A stretch of DNA of 64,000 nt. Source: Sphaerolaimus hirsutus. Lineage: Eukaryota > Nematoda > Chromadorea > Monhysterida > Sphaerolaimidae. The first letter of the stretch is position 1. Every line of letters starts with the position of its first letter. The stretch lies in assembly GCA_964036195.1 (NCBI GenBank), contig OZ038452.1:30763785-30827784 (forward strand). The letters run 5' to 3'. Both the position numbers and the translations under genes were made by a program. Below the pieces are notes generated by a model. That model searched no databases. It was not told the origin of the DNA and saw nothing but the letters and a program-made list of their open reading frames with translations. Shown piece by piece: positions 45,318 to 56,200 of this stretch.

Positions 45318-46046
45318 GTTTGTTTGGGGGGGGGGTATTTTAGGGGTTATTGTTTTTTGTTGCTATATATTGACTGGAATTTGGGAGCTGCTCTTAAGCT
45401 CCCCCGTCGGAAAAAAACTTTGCACAGTGCACAGTTGCGAAAACGTATTTTTACTCGAGAAATACGTGTACTCGAGTACCAAGTACAGTGTGCGCAGAAA
45501 TTCCTGTGCGTATTGGCACCGAGCCAAGTGCCACTGTTACTCCGCGCACTCGCGCCAGCCTGCATCTTAAAACTGCACGCGCATTTTGGCCCGGCCGCGC
45601 GCCCCGTTTTCCCTATACAAACTTGTGATTTTTACGAACATTTTGAGGCCCACCACGCGCTTGAAAATGGGAATTGTGGGTCGAGCGTACACACAGAGGG
45701 CTAATTAGGTGCGTTCTCTGTCAAATGTAAAAAATCGTAGAAATTTAACTGTCGTTATTGAGCTCACACACAAAAAAAGGTGAGCCTGACCGAACGTTCG
45801 TGATTTTTGGGGTTAGCGCTAGTGGGCATTTACACGAAAGTGGGCGGAGCTTACGCTGACCGCCGCATGCAAAGCAAAATAACTGCGCGCACTGTAAATA
45901 CATTGCCGTTTCCTCCACCAAAAAGTGCCCTTATATGCACCAGTTTGCTTCGTTTTTTATACCTATTTAAAAAACGTCAAAAATTTTGTTGAAAAAACAC
46001 CGGCCATCCCTTATTTTAGCACCCCAAAAACACCCCCCCATCTCAG
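45318..46046 (+). other. GLDC: GLDC intron 2
   Basis: A 729-bp intron GTTTGT...TCTCAG with a G11 run at its start. No gene or clear transposon inside. Confidence 0.85.
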
Positions 46047-46211
46047 GATCACCCAATACACCCCCTACCAAGCAGAAATAGCCCAGGGCCGATTAGAGTC
46101 TCTAATGAATTTCCAAACTATGATAGCTGACCTGACTGGATTGGAAGTTTCCAACGCTAGTTTGCTGGATGAGGCCACTGCTTGCGCTGAGGCAATGACG
46201 CTCGCGTATAG
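46047..46211 (+). CDS. GLDC: Glycine decarboxylase, coding exon 3
   Basis: 165 bp. The first base completes the Trp codon of exon 2. It then encodes [39 protein letters not shown] and [16 protein letters not shown], the family's strongly conserved block around the cofactor-domain entry. The donor TATAG/GTTTGC splits an Arg codon (phase 2). Identification is firm. Confidence 0.95.
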
Positions 46212-46282
46212 GTTTGCGATTTTGTTTTTTAACGTATTGTTGTCAGATTTTGTAGTGGTTTGGGGGTCTCGGTGGGCGTGCA

Positions 46283-46654
46283 CTGATACGCACACGCGCT
46301 CGATACGCACATATGCCCGTTTTTTTCACTTGACACTTTTTCAAGTGATTTTCAGATATGAGTGAAGTGAAAAAAGTTCACTAATGTCATTGCGCAACTT
46401 TTTTCACTTTACTCATATCTGAAAATCACTTGAAAATGTGTCAAATGAAAAACAGTGAAAAATGGCTATTTTTCACTGTTTGTTCTCACTTGACACATTT
46501 TCAAGTGATTTTCAAATATGAGTGAAGTGAAAAAAGTTCACTAATGTCATTGCGCAACTTTTTTTCACTTTACTCATATCTGAAAATCACTTGAAAAAGT
46601 GTCAAGTGAAAAAAACGGGCATACATGTGCGTATCGGGCACGTGTGCGTATCAG
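46283..46654. mobile_element. Double foldback element in GLDC intron 3
   Basis: The outer arms, about 105 bp each, start CTGATACGCACAC and end GTGCGTATCAG. Each half is itself a hairpin: TCACTTGACACTTTTTCAAG, GATTTTCAGATATGAGTGAA and GTGAAAAAAGTT are followed, after ~17 bases, by their complements. The centre CAGTGAAAAATGG...TTTTTCACTG joins the halves. The 372 bp can thus fold as one long or two shorter hairpins. Confidence 0.7.
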
Positions 46655-46719
46655 GCCTGCCCCGTCTCGGTGACTTTGGAAAGGGGGTGTCTGGAAATTA
46701 GGGTGTCCAACCCAATAGC

Positions 46720-47501
46720 TAGGGTTCAAACGATATATCGTATCGAATATCGAATATCGGATATCGACCATTTTTTAATATCGAATATCGATATCGAAAA
46801 TTTTGAAAAAATATCGAATATCGATATCGAAAATTTTGAAAAAATATCGAATATCGATATCGAATATCGACCATTTTTTCGATATATCGAACCTGTATTG
46901 TGTCCCCAAATTTACTTTTCATTTTCATTTTGAGATGTTTATGGTTGATCTGATGTGCTTATAGTATTGTATTTGATGAGTAAAAGTACAGTATTTATAA
47001 TGTCATTGTTGTTGGAGTGCTAAATTTGAAGCCAGAAAACGCTGATATACTTTTTTTTGCAACATGCCCTTAAGCAATTAGGTTAGGATGAACTGTAATA
47101 TCTACCAATTGTTATTTGTCTGATACACTTTGATTCATCATGTTTTTCTTCTATTTTATACTATTGAGTGATGTAAAGCTTGTTAAAATCACTTGTACCA
47201 TTCAAATTTCAGTAAAGAGATGATTAAACATGTGTGCAACCACATGAAAATACAATATGCCACTTGAAATATGCCTTGCTATACCAAAAGCATATCACAA
47301 TATCGAATATCGAAAATATCGAAATATCGAATATCGACCATTTTTCAATATCGAATATCGAATATCGATATCGAGGTTCCATATCGTATCGATATCGAAT
47401 ATCGAGTTTCAGAAAAAAATATCGAATATCGATATCGAAAATTTTGAAAAAATATCGAATATCGAATATCGATATCGAAAAGTCATATCGTTTGAACCCT
47501 A
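46720..47501. mobile_element. hAT-type MITE with ATATCGAATATCGA-rich body
   Basis: The ends TAGGGTTCAAACGATAT and ATATCGTTTGAACCCTA are inverted. The 8-bp target duplication CCAATAGC lies at 46712-46719 and 47502-47509, as in hAT transposons. The body has two subterminal clusters of TATCGAATATCGA words (46733-46890 and 47290-47490) and an AT-rich centre with no transposase. Partial relatives lie at 34860-36010. Confidence 0.8.
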
Positions 47502-47709
47502 CCAATAGCTTTATAGTTCTTGTATAAGTCGTAAATATCATGCAACTATCAAAGTCATGTAAAATGTGAAGAAAGTCAAACGTCCAGCTAAATGAAATTG
47601 TGCTTTTTACAGGGAATTCCACGTGACTTTTGACTCTTCGCATGACATTTTACAGACTCTGGGATCATTGTCCGATGCAAAACTGTCTAAAGTACATTTT
47701 GTGTTTCAG

Positions 47710-47789
47710 AGTGAAGCGACGCACGAAGTTTCTAGTCGATGCCACGATGCACCCGCAAAATATAGCTGTCGTCAAAACCAGGGCCGAGT
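47710..47789 (+). CDS. GLDC: Glycine decarboxylase, coding exon 4
   Basis: 80 bp. The first base completes an Arg codon; then VKRRTKFLVDATMHPQNIAV and VKTRAE match the family segment that follows exon 3. The acceptor is GTTTCAG. The best donor is GCCGAGT/GTGTTT, leaving phase 1. No continuation (family Tyr-Thr-Gly) is found in 47790-48230. Only about the first 228 residues of a roughly 1,000-residue protein are in the window, so the cofactor lysine and the C-terminal half are absent. Confidence 0.88.
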
Positions 47790-48229
47790 GTGTTTTTACT
47801 GCTTTGTGACATGTGCAACATTGGCCCTACACACACTAGTTTTCACCGTGACTGATGTGAAAACTGAAATGGCCACATGGCCACATTCAGCCTACTCTTA
47901 TTGTATGCTACAGTCGTCCCCGGATTAACGGTTCCCCCGCTTATCGGGTTCCCCGTGTTAAGGGGTGGAATTCTGCAAAACGGGGACACGTGAGAACAAT
48001 ATTCCCCGGATTGTAGGTTTCCCCGCATTCCCGGGTTATCGGGTGGAATTTGTAAAAAAAATCTGCATTTTTATATGAGTCAGTCTACGAGTCAGTAGCC
48101 AAAACTTGGACACATCGAAAAAATTTTTATTATCTTAAACTGTTGCTTGTATAACACTGATAAAAAAATGATATTTCATTTTTTCTGTTTCCTCTTATAT
48201 ATAGCAAAATTGAACATTTTAGCATGGAA
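47790..48229. other. Start of GLDC intron 4 or flank, with a CCCCGGATT repeat
   Basis: At 47918-48045 two ~75-bp direct halves begin CCCCGGATT and end TCGGGTGGAATTT or AGGGGTGGAATTC. 48046-48229 is AT-rich and leads into the satellite. No exon is recognised. Confidence 0.4.
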
Positions 48230-51200
48230 TGGTGACATGAGGTGATCGCATCACGACTGAGGCCAAAACTAAGGAGACGTAACAACTATATTTTATACCG
48301 TTGCGAAGCTGAGAACATCTTCTTTCAGAATCCACAGCCTCCCCAGAGGCTCGCGTTAGCATTTTTATACCTAAGATTTCAAAACATGCTGCATGGACTA
48401 CTCTTGGGTGATTGCATCTCATGTGAGGCCTGAACTAAGGAGACGTAACGGCTATATTTTATACCGTTGTGAAGCTGAGAACATCCACTCTCAGAATCCA
48501 CAGCCTCCCCAGAGGCTCGCGTTAGCATTTTTATACCTAAGATTTCAAAACGTGCTGTGCGCACTACTCTTGGGTGATCGCATCGCATGTGAGGTCGGAA
48601 CCAGGAAAAACTAAATGCTGTGGTCTATACCATTGGAAAGCTGAGAAAATTCTCTTTCAGAATCTACTACTCTCAAGAAGGTTCACCGTCACGATTTTAT
48701 ACCTAAGATTTCAAAACGTGCTGCATCGACTACTCTTGGGTGATTGCATCTCATGTGAGGCCGGAACTAAGGAGACGTAATGGCTATATTTGATACCATT
48801 GCGAAGCTGAGAACATCCTCTCTCAGAATCCACAGCCTCCCCAGAGGCTCGCGTTAGCATTTTTATACCTAAGATTTCAAAACGTGCTGTGCGCACTACT
48901 CTTGGGTGATCGCATTGCATGTGAGGTCAGAACCAGGAAAAACTAAATGCTGTGGTCTATACCATTGGAAAGCTGAAAAAATTCTCTTTCAGAATCTACT
49001 ACTCTCAAGAAGGTTCACCGTCACGATTTTATACCTAAGATTTCAAAACGTGCTGCATGCACTATCCTTGGATGATCGCATCCCATGTGAGGCCGGAACT
49101 AAGGAGACGTAGCGGCTATATTTTATACTGTTGCGAAGCTGAGAACCTCCCCTTTCAGAATCCACAGCCTCCCCAGAGGCTCGCGTTAGCGTTTTTATAC
49201 CTAAGATTTCAAAACATGCTGTGCGCACTACTCTTGGGTGATTGCATCGCATGTGAGGTCGGAACCGGGAAAAACTAAATGCTGTGGTCTATACCATTGG
49301 AAAGCTGAGAAAATTCTCTTTCAGAATCTACCACTCTCAAGAAGGTTCACCATCACAATTTTATACCTAAGATTTCAAAACGTGCTGCATGGACTACTCT
49401 TGGGTGATTGCATCTCATGTGAGACCTGAACTAAGGAGACGTAACGGCTATATTTTATACTGTTGTGAAGCTGAGAACATCCACTCTCAGAATCCACAGC
49501 CTCCCCAGAGGCTCCCGTTAGCATTTTTATACCTAAGATTTCAAAACGTGCTGTGCGCACTACTCTTGGGTGATCGCATCGCATGTGAGGTCGGAACCGG
49601 GAAAAACTAAATGCTGTGGTCTATACCATTGGAAAGCTGAGAAAATTCTCTTTCAGAATCTACTACTCTCACTAAAGGTTCACCGTCACGATTTTATACC
49701 TAAGATTTCAAAACGTGCTGCATGGACTACTCTTGGGTGATTGCATCTCATGTGAGGCCGGAACTAAGGAGATGTAATGGCTATATTTTATACCGTTGCG
49801 AAGCTGAGAACATCCTCTCTCAGAATCCACAGCCTCCCCAGAGGCTCGCGTTAGCGTTTTTATACCTAAGATTTCAAAACATGCTGTGCGCACTACTCTT
49901 GGGTGATTGCATCGCATGTGAGGTCGGAACCGGGAAAAACTAAATGCTGTGGTCTATACCATTGGAAAGCTGAGAAAATTCTCTTTCAGAATCTACCACT
50001 CTCAAGAAGGTTCACCATCACAATTTTATACCTAAGATTTCAAAACGTGCTGCATGGACTACTCTTGGGTGATTGCATCTCATGTGAGACCTGAACTAAG
50101 GAGACGTAACGGCTATATTTTATACTGTTGTGAAGCTGAGAACATCCACTCTCAGAATCCACAGCCTCCCCAGAGGCTCCCGTTAGCATTTTTATACCTA
50201 AGATTTCAAAACGTGCTGTGCGCACTACTCTTGGGTGATCGCATCGCATGTGAGGTCGGAACCGGGAAAAACTAAATGCTGTGGTCTATACCATTGGAAA
50301 GCTGAGAAAATTCTCTTTCAGAATCTACTACTCTCACTAAAGGTTCACCGTCACGATTTTATACCTAAGATTTCAAAACGTGCTGCATGGACTACTCTTG
50401 GGTGATTGCATCTCATGTGAGGCCGGAACTAAGGAGATGTAATGGCTATATTTTATACCGTTGCGAAGCTGAGAACATCCTCTCTCAGAATCCACAGCCT
50501 CCCCAGAGGCTCGCGTTAGCGTTTTTATACCTAAGATTTCAAAACATGCTGTGCGCACTACTCTTGGGTGATTGCATCGCATGTGAGGTCGGAACCGGGA
50601 AAAACTAAATGCTGTGGTCTATACCATTGGAAAGCTGAGAAAATTCTCTTTCAGAATCTACCACTCTCAAGAAGGTTCACCGTCACAATTTTATACCTAA
50701 GATTTCAAAACGTGCTGCATGGACTACCCTTGGGTGATCGCATCTCATGTGAGGCCGGAACTAAGGAGACGTAACGGCTATATTTTATACTGTTGCAAAG
50801 CTGAGAACATCCCCTTTCAGAATCCACAGCCTCCCCAGAGGCTCGCGTTAGCATTTTTATACCTAAGATTTCAAAACGTGCTGTGCGCACTACTCTTGGG
50901 TGATCGCATCGCATGTGAGGTCGGAACCAGGAAAAACTAAATGCTGTGGTCTATACCATTGGAAAGCTGAGAAAATTCTCTTTCAGAATCTACTACTCTC
51001 AAGAAGGTTCACCGTCACGATTTTATACCTAAGATTTCAAAACGTGCTGCATCGACTACTCTTGGGTGATTGCATCTCATGTGAGGCCGGAACTAAGGAG
51101 ACGTAATGGCTATATTTGATACCATTGCGAAGCTGAGAACATCCTCTCTCAGAATCCACAGCCTCCCCAGAGGCTCGCGTTAGCATTTTTATACCTAAGA

Positions 51201-53216
51201 TTTCAAAACGTGCTGTGCGCACTACTCTTGGGTGATCGCATTGCATGTGAGGTCAGAACCAGGAAAAACTAAATGCTGTGGTCTATACCATTGGAAAGCT
51301 GAAAAAATTCTTTTTCAGAATCTACTACTCTCAAGAAGGTTCACCGTCACGATTTTATACCTAAGATTTCAAAACGTGCTGCATGCACTATCCTTGGATG
51401 ATCGCATCCCATGTGAGGCCGGAACTAAGGAGACGTAGCGGCTATATTTTATACTGTTGCGAAGCTGAGAACCTCCCCTTTCAGAATCCACAGCCTCCCC
51501 AGAGGCTCGCGTTAGCGTTTTTATACCTAAGATTTCAAAACATGCTGTGCGCACTACTCTTGGGTGATTGCATCGCATGTGAGGTCGGAACCGGGAAAAA
51601 CTAAATGCTGTGGTCTATACCATTGGAAAGCTGAGAAAATTCTCTTTCAGAATCTACCACTCTCAAGAAGGTTCACCGTCACAATTTTATACCTAAGATT
51701 TCAAAACGTGCTGCATGGACTACTCTTGGGTGATTGCATCTCATGTGAGACCTGAACTAAGGAGACGTATAGGCTATATTTTATACCGTTGTGAAGCTGA
51801 GAACATCCACTCTCAGAATCCACAGCCTCCCCAGAGGCTCGCGTTAGCATTTTTATACCTAAGATTTCAAAACGTGCTGTGCGCACTACTCTTGGGTGAT
51901 CGCATCGCATGTGAGGTCGGAACCGGGAAAAACTAAATGCTGTGGTCTATACCATTGGAAAGCTGAGAAAATTCTCTTTCAGAATCTACTACTCTCAAGA
52001 AGCTTCACTGTCACGATTTTATACCTAAGATTTCAAAACGTGCTGCATGGACTACTCTTGGGTTATTGCATCTCATGTGAGGCCAGAACTAAGGAGACGT
52101 AATGGCTATATTTTATACCGTTGCGAAGCTGAGAACATCCCCTTTCAGAATCCACAGCCTCCCCAGAGGCTCGCGTTAGCATTTTTATACCTAAGATTTC
52201 AAAACGTGCTGTGCGCACTACTCTTGGGTGATTGCATCACATGTGAGGTCGGAACCAGGAAAAACTAAATGCTGTGGTCTATACCATTGGAAAGCTGAGA
52301 ACATTCTCTTTCAGAATCTACCACTTTCAAGAAGGTTCACTGTCACGATTTTATACCCAAGATTTCAAAACGTGCTGCATGCACTACTCTTGGGTGATCG
52401 CATCTCATGTGAGGCCAGAACTAAGGTGACATAATGGCTATATTTTATACTGTTGCGAAGCTGAGAACATCCTCTTTCAGAATCCACAGCCTCCCCAGAG
52501 GCTCGCGTTAGCATTTTTATACCTAAGATTTCAAAACATGCGGTTTGCAGAAATCTAGGGTCGATTGTATCGCATGTGAGGCCGGAACTAAGGAGACGTA
52601 ATGGCTATATTTGATACCGTTGCGAAGCTGAGAACATCCTATATCAGAATCCACAGCCTTCCCAGAGGCTCGCGTTAGCATTTTTATACCTAAGATTTCA
52701 AAACGTGCTGTGCGCACTACTCTTGGGTGATTGCATCGCATGTGAGGTCGGAACCAGGAAAAACTAAATGCTGTGGTCTATACCATTGGAAAGCTGAGAA
52801 AATTCTCTTTCAGAATCTACCACTCTCAAGAAGGTTCACCATCACGATTTTATACCTAAGATTTCAAAACGTGCTGCATGCACTACCCTTGGGTGATCGC
52901 ATCTCATGTGAGGCCGGAACTAAGGAGACGTAACGGCTATATTTTATACTGTTGCAAAGCTGAGAACATCCCCTTTCAGAATCCACAGTCTCCCTAGAGG
53001 CTCGCGTTAGCATTTTTATACCTAAGATTTCAAAACGTGCTGTGCGCACTACTCTTGGGTGATCGCATCCCATGTGAGGTCGGAACCACAAAAAACTAAA
53101 TGCTGTGGTCTATACCATTGGAAAGCTGAGAAAATTCTCTTTCAGAATCTACCACTCTCAAGAAGGTTCACTGTCATGATTTTATACCTAAGATTTCAAA
53201 ACGTGCTGCATGCACT
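48230..53216 (+). repeat. Satellite array, direct half, ~332-bp dimers
   Basis: About 30 monomers of ~166 bp alternate between two types. Type a carries AACTAAGGAGACGTAACGGC and AATCCACAGCCTCCCCAGAG; type b carries AGGAAAAACTAAATGCTGTG and ATACCATTGGAAAGCTGAG. Both share ATACCTAAGATTTCAAAACG. The dimer repeats every ~332 bp. Larger duplications are nested: a 665-bp unit (49238 and 49903) and a block shifted by 2,326 bp, seven dimers (48574 and 50900). Monomer length equals one nucleosome plus linker, as in many centromeric satellites. The 63-73-codon ORFs inside are by-products of the repeat. Confidence 0.95.
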
Positions 53217-56200
53217 ATAGCCGACTGACCCTCGATTAGGGAGCACAGCACGTTTTGAAATCTTAGGTATGAAAATGCTAACGCGAGCATCTGGGGAGGC
53301 TGTGGATTCTGAAAGAGGAGGTTCTCAGCTTCACAACGGTATCAAATATAGCCGTTACATCTCCTTAGTTCCTGCCTCACATGTGATACAATCGACCCTG
53401 GATTTCTGCAAACCGCATGTTTTGAAATCTTAGGTATAAAATCGTGACAGTGAACCTTCTGGAGAACGATACTATCTGAAAGAGAATTATCTCAGCTTTC
53501 CAATGGTATGAATCACAGCATTTAGTTTTTTCTTGTTCCAGCCTCACATGCAATACAATCAACCCTTGATTGGGGCGCATTCCACGTTTTCAAATCTTAT
53601 GTATAAAATCGTGACGGTGAACCTTCTGGAGAGTGGCAGTTTCTGAAAGAGAATGTTCTAAGCTTTCCAATGGTATAAACCACAGCATTTAGTTTTTCCT
53701 GGTTCCGGCCCCACATGCGATACAATCAACCCTAGATTAGGGCGCGCATCACGTTTTGAAATCTTAGATATAAAAATGCTAACGCGAGCCTCTGAGGAGG
53801 CTGTGGATTCTGAAAGAGGAGGTTCTCAGCTTCACAACGGTATCAAATATAGCCGTTACGTCTCCTTAGTTCCGGCCTCACATGTGATACGATCGACCCT
53901 GGATTTCTGCAAACCGCATGTTTTGAAATCTTAGGTATAAAATCGTGACGGTGAACCTTCTGGAGAGTGGTACTATCTGAAAGAGAATTATCTCAGCTTT
54001 CCAATGGTATGAATCACAGCATTTAGTTTTTTCTTGTTCCAGCCTCACATGCAATACAATCAACCCTTGATTGGGGCGCATTCCACGTTTTCAAATCTTA
54101 TGTATAAAATCGTGACGGTGAACCTTCTGGAGAGTGGTAGTTTCTGAAAGAGAATTTTCTAAGCTTTCCAATGGTATAGACCACAGCATTTAGTTTTTCC
54201 TGGTTCCGGCCCCACATGCGATACAATCAACCCTAGATTAGGGCGCACATCACGTTTTGAAATCTTAAATATAAAAATGCTAACGCGAGCCTCTGAGGAG
54301 GCTGTGGATTCTGAAAGAGGAGGTTCTCAGCTTCACAACGGTATCAAATATAGCCGTTACGTCTCCTTAGTTCTGGCCTCACATGCGATACGATCGACCC
54401 TTGATTTCTGCAAACCGCATGTTTTGAAATCTTAGGTATAAAATCGTGACGGTGAACCTTCTGGAGAGTGGTACTATCTGAAAGAGAATTATCTCAGCTT
54501 TCCAATGGTATGAATCACAGCATTTAGTTTTTTCTTGTTCCAGCCTCACAGGCAATACAATCAACCCTTGATTGGGGCGCATTCCACGTTTTCAAATCTT
54601 ATGTATAAAATCGTGACGGTGAACCTTCTGGAGAGTGGCAGTTTCTGAAAGAGAATTTTCTAAGCTTTCCAATGGTATAGACCACAGCATTTAGTTTTTC
54701 CTGGTTCCGGCCCCACATGCGATACAATCAACCCTAGATTAGGGCGCACATCACGTTTTGAAATCTTTAATATAAAAATGCTAACGCGAGCCTCTGAGGA
54801 GGCTGTGGATTCTGAAAGAGGAGGTTCTCAGCTTCACAACGGTATCAAATATAGCCATTACGTCTCCTTAGTTCTGGCCTCACATGCGATACGATCGACC
54901 CTTGATTTCTGCAAACCGCATGTTTTGAAATCTTAGGTATAAAATCGTGACGGTGAACCTTCTGGAGAGTGGTACTATCTGAAAGAGAATTATCTCAGCT
55001 TTCCAATGGTATGAATCACAGCATTTAGTTTTTCCTGGTTCCGGCCTCACATGCAATACAATCAACCCTTGATTGGGGCTCATTCCACGTTTTCAAATCT
55101 TATGTATAAAATCGTGACGGTGAACCTTCTGGAGAGTGGTAGATTCTGAAAGAGAATTTTCTAAGCTTTCCAATGGTATAGACCACAGCATTTAGTTTTT
55201 CCTGGTTCCAGCCCCACATGCGATACAATCAAACCTAGATTAGGGCGCACAGCACGTTTTGAAATCTTTAATATAAAAATGCTAACGCTAGCCTCTGAGG
55301 AGGCTGTGGATTCTGAAAGAGGAGGTTCTCAGCTTCACAACGGTATCAAATATAGCTGTTACGTCTCCTTAGTTCCGGCCTCACATGTGATACGATTGAC
55401 CCTGGATTTCTGCAAACCGCATGTTTTGAAATCTTAGGTATAAAATTGTGACGGTGAACCTTCTGGAGAGTGGTACTATCTGAAAGAGAATTATCTCAGC
55501 TTTCCAATGGTATGCATCACAGCATTTAGTTTTTTCTTGTTCCAGCCTCACAGGCAATACAATCAACCCTTGATTGGGGCGCATTCCACGTTTTCAAATC
55601 TTATGTATAAAATCGTGACGGTGAACCTTCTGGAGAGTGGCAGTTTCTGAAAGAGAATTTTCTAAGCTTTCCAATGGTATAGACCACAGCATTTAGTTTT
55701 TCCTGGTTCCGGCCCCACATGCGATACAATCAACCCTAGATTAGGGCGCACATCACGTTTTGAAATCTTTAATATAAAAATGCTAACGCGAGCCTCTGAG
55801 GAGGCTGTGGATTCTGAAAGAGGAGGTTCTCAGCTTCACAACGGTATCAAATATAGCCATTACGTCTCCTTAGTTCTGGCCTCACATGCGATACGATCGA
55901 CCCTTGATTTCTGCAAACCGCATGTTTTGAAATCTTAGGTATAAAATCGTGACGGTGAACCTTCTGGAGCGTGGTACTATCTGAAAGAGAATTATCTCAG
56001 CTTTCCAATGGTATGAATCACAGCATTTAGTTTTTCCTGGTTCCGGCCTCACATGCAATACAATCAACCCTTGATTGGGGCTCATTCCACGTTTTCAAAT
56101 CTTATGTATAAAATCGTGACGGTGAACCTTCTGGATAGTGGTAGATTCTGAAAGAGAATTTTCTAAGCTTTCCAATGGTATAGACCACAGCATTTAGTTT

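Larger units (their letters stand above)
46212..47709 (+). other. GLDC: GLDC intron 3
   Basis: A 1,498-bp intron GTTTGC...GTTTCAG. It holds a long foldback (46283-46654) and a hAT-type MITE (46720-47501). Confidence 0.85.

Noticed and set aside
45160-45570. 136-codon ORF starting at Met 45160 as a separate gene
   Set aside because: It is GLDC exon 2 read past its donor into intron 2.
48242-53091. Dozens of similar 60-75-codon ORFs that look like a repeated small protein family
   Set aside because: They follow the satellite period on both strands, lack a conserved start context and end with the monomer; they are by-products of the tandem repeat.
48230-53216. CENP-B-box-like word near CCATTGGAAAGC
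   Set aside because: It lacks the essential core of the CENP-B box; the likeness is too short.
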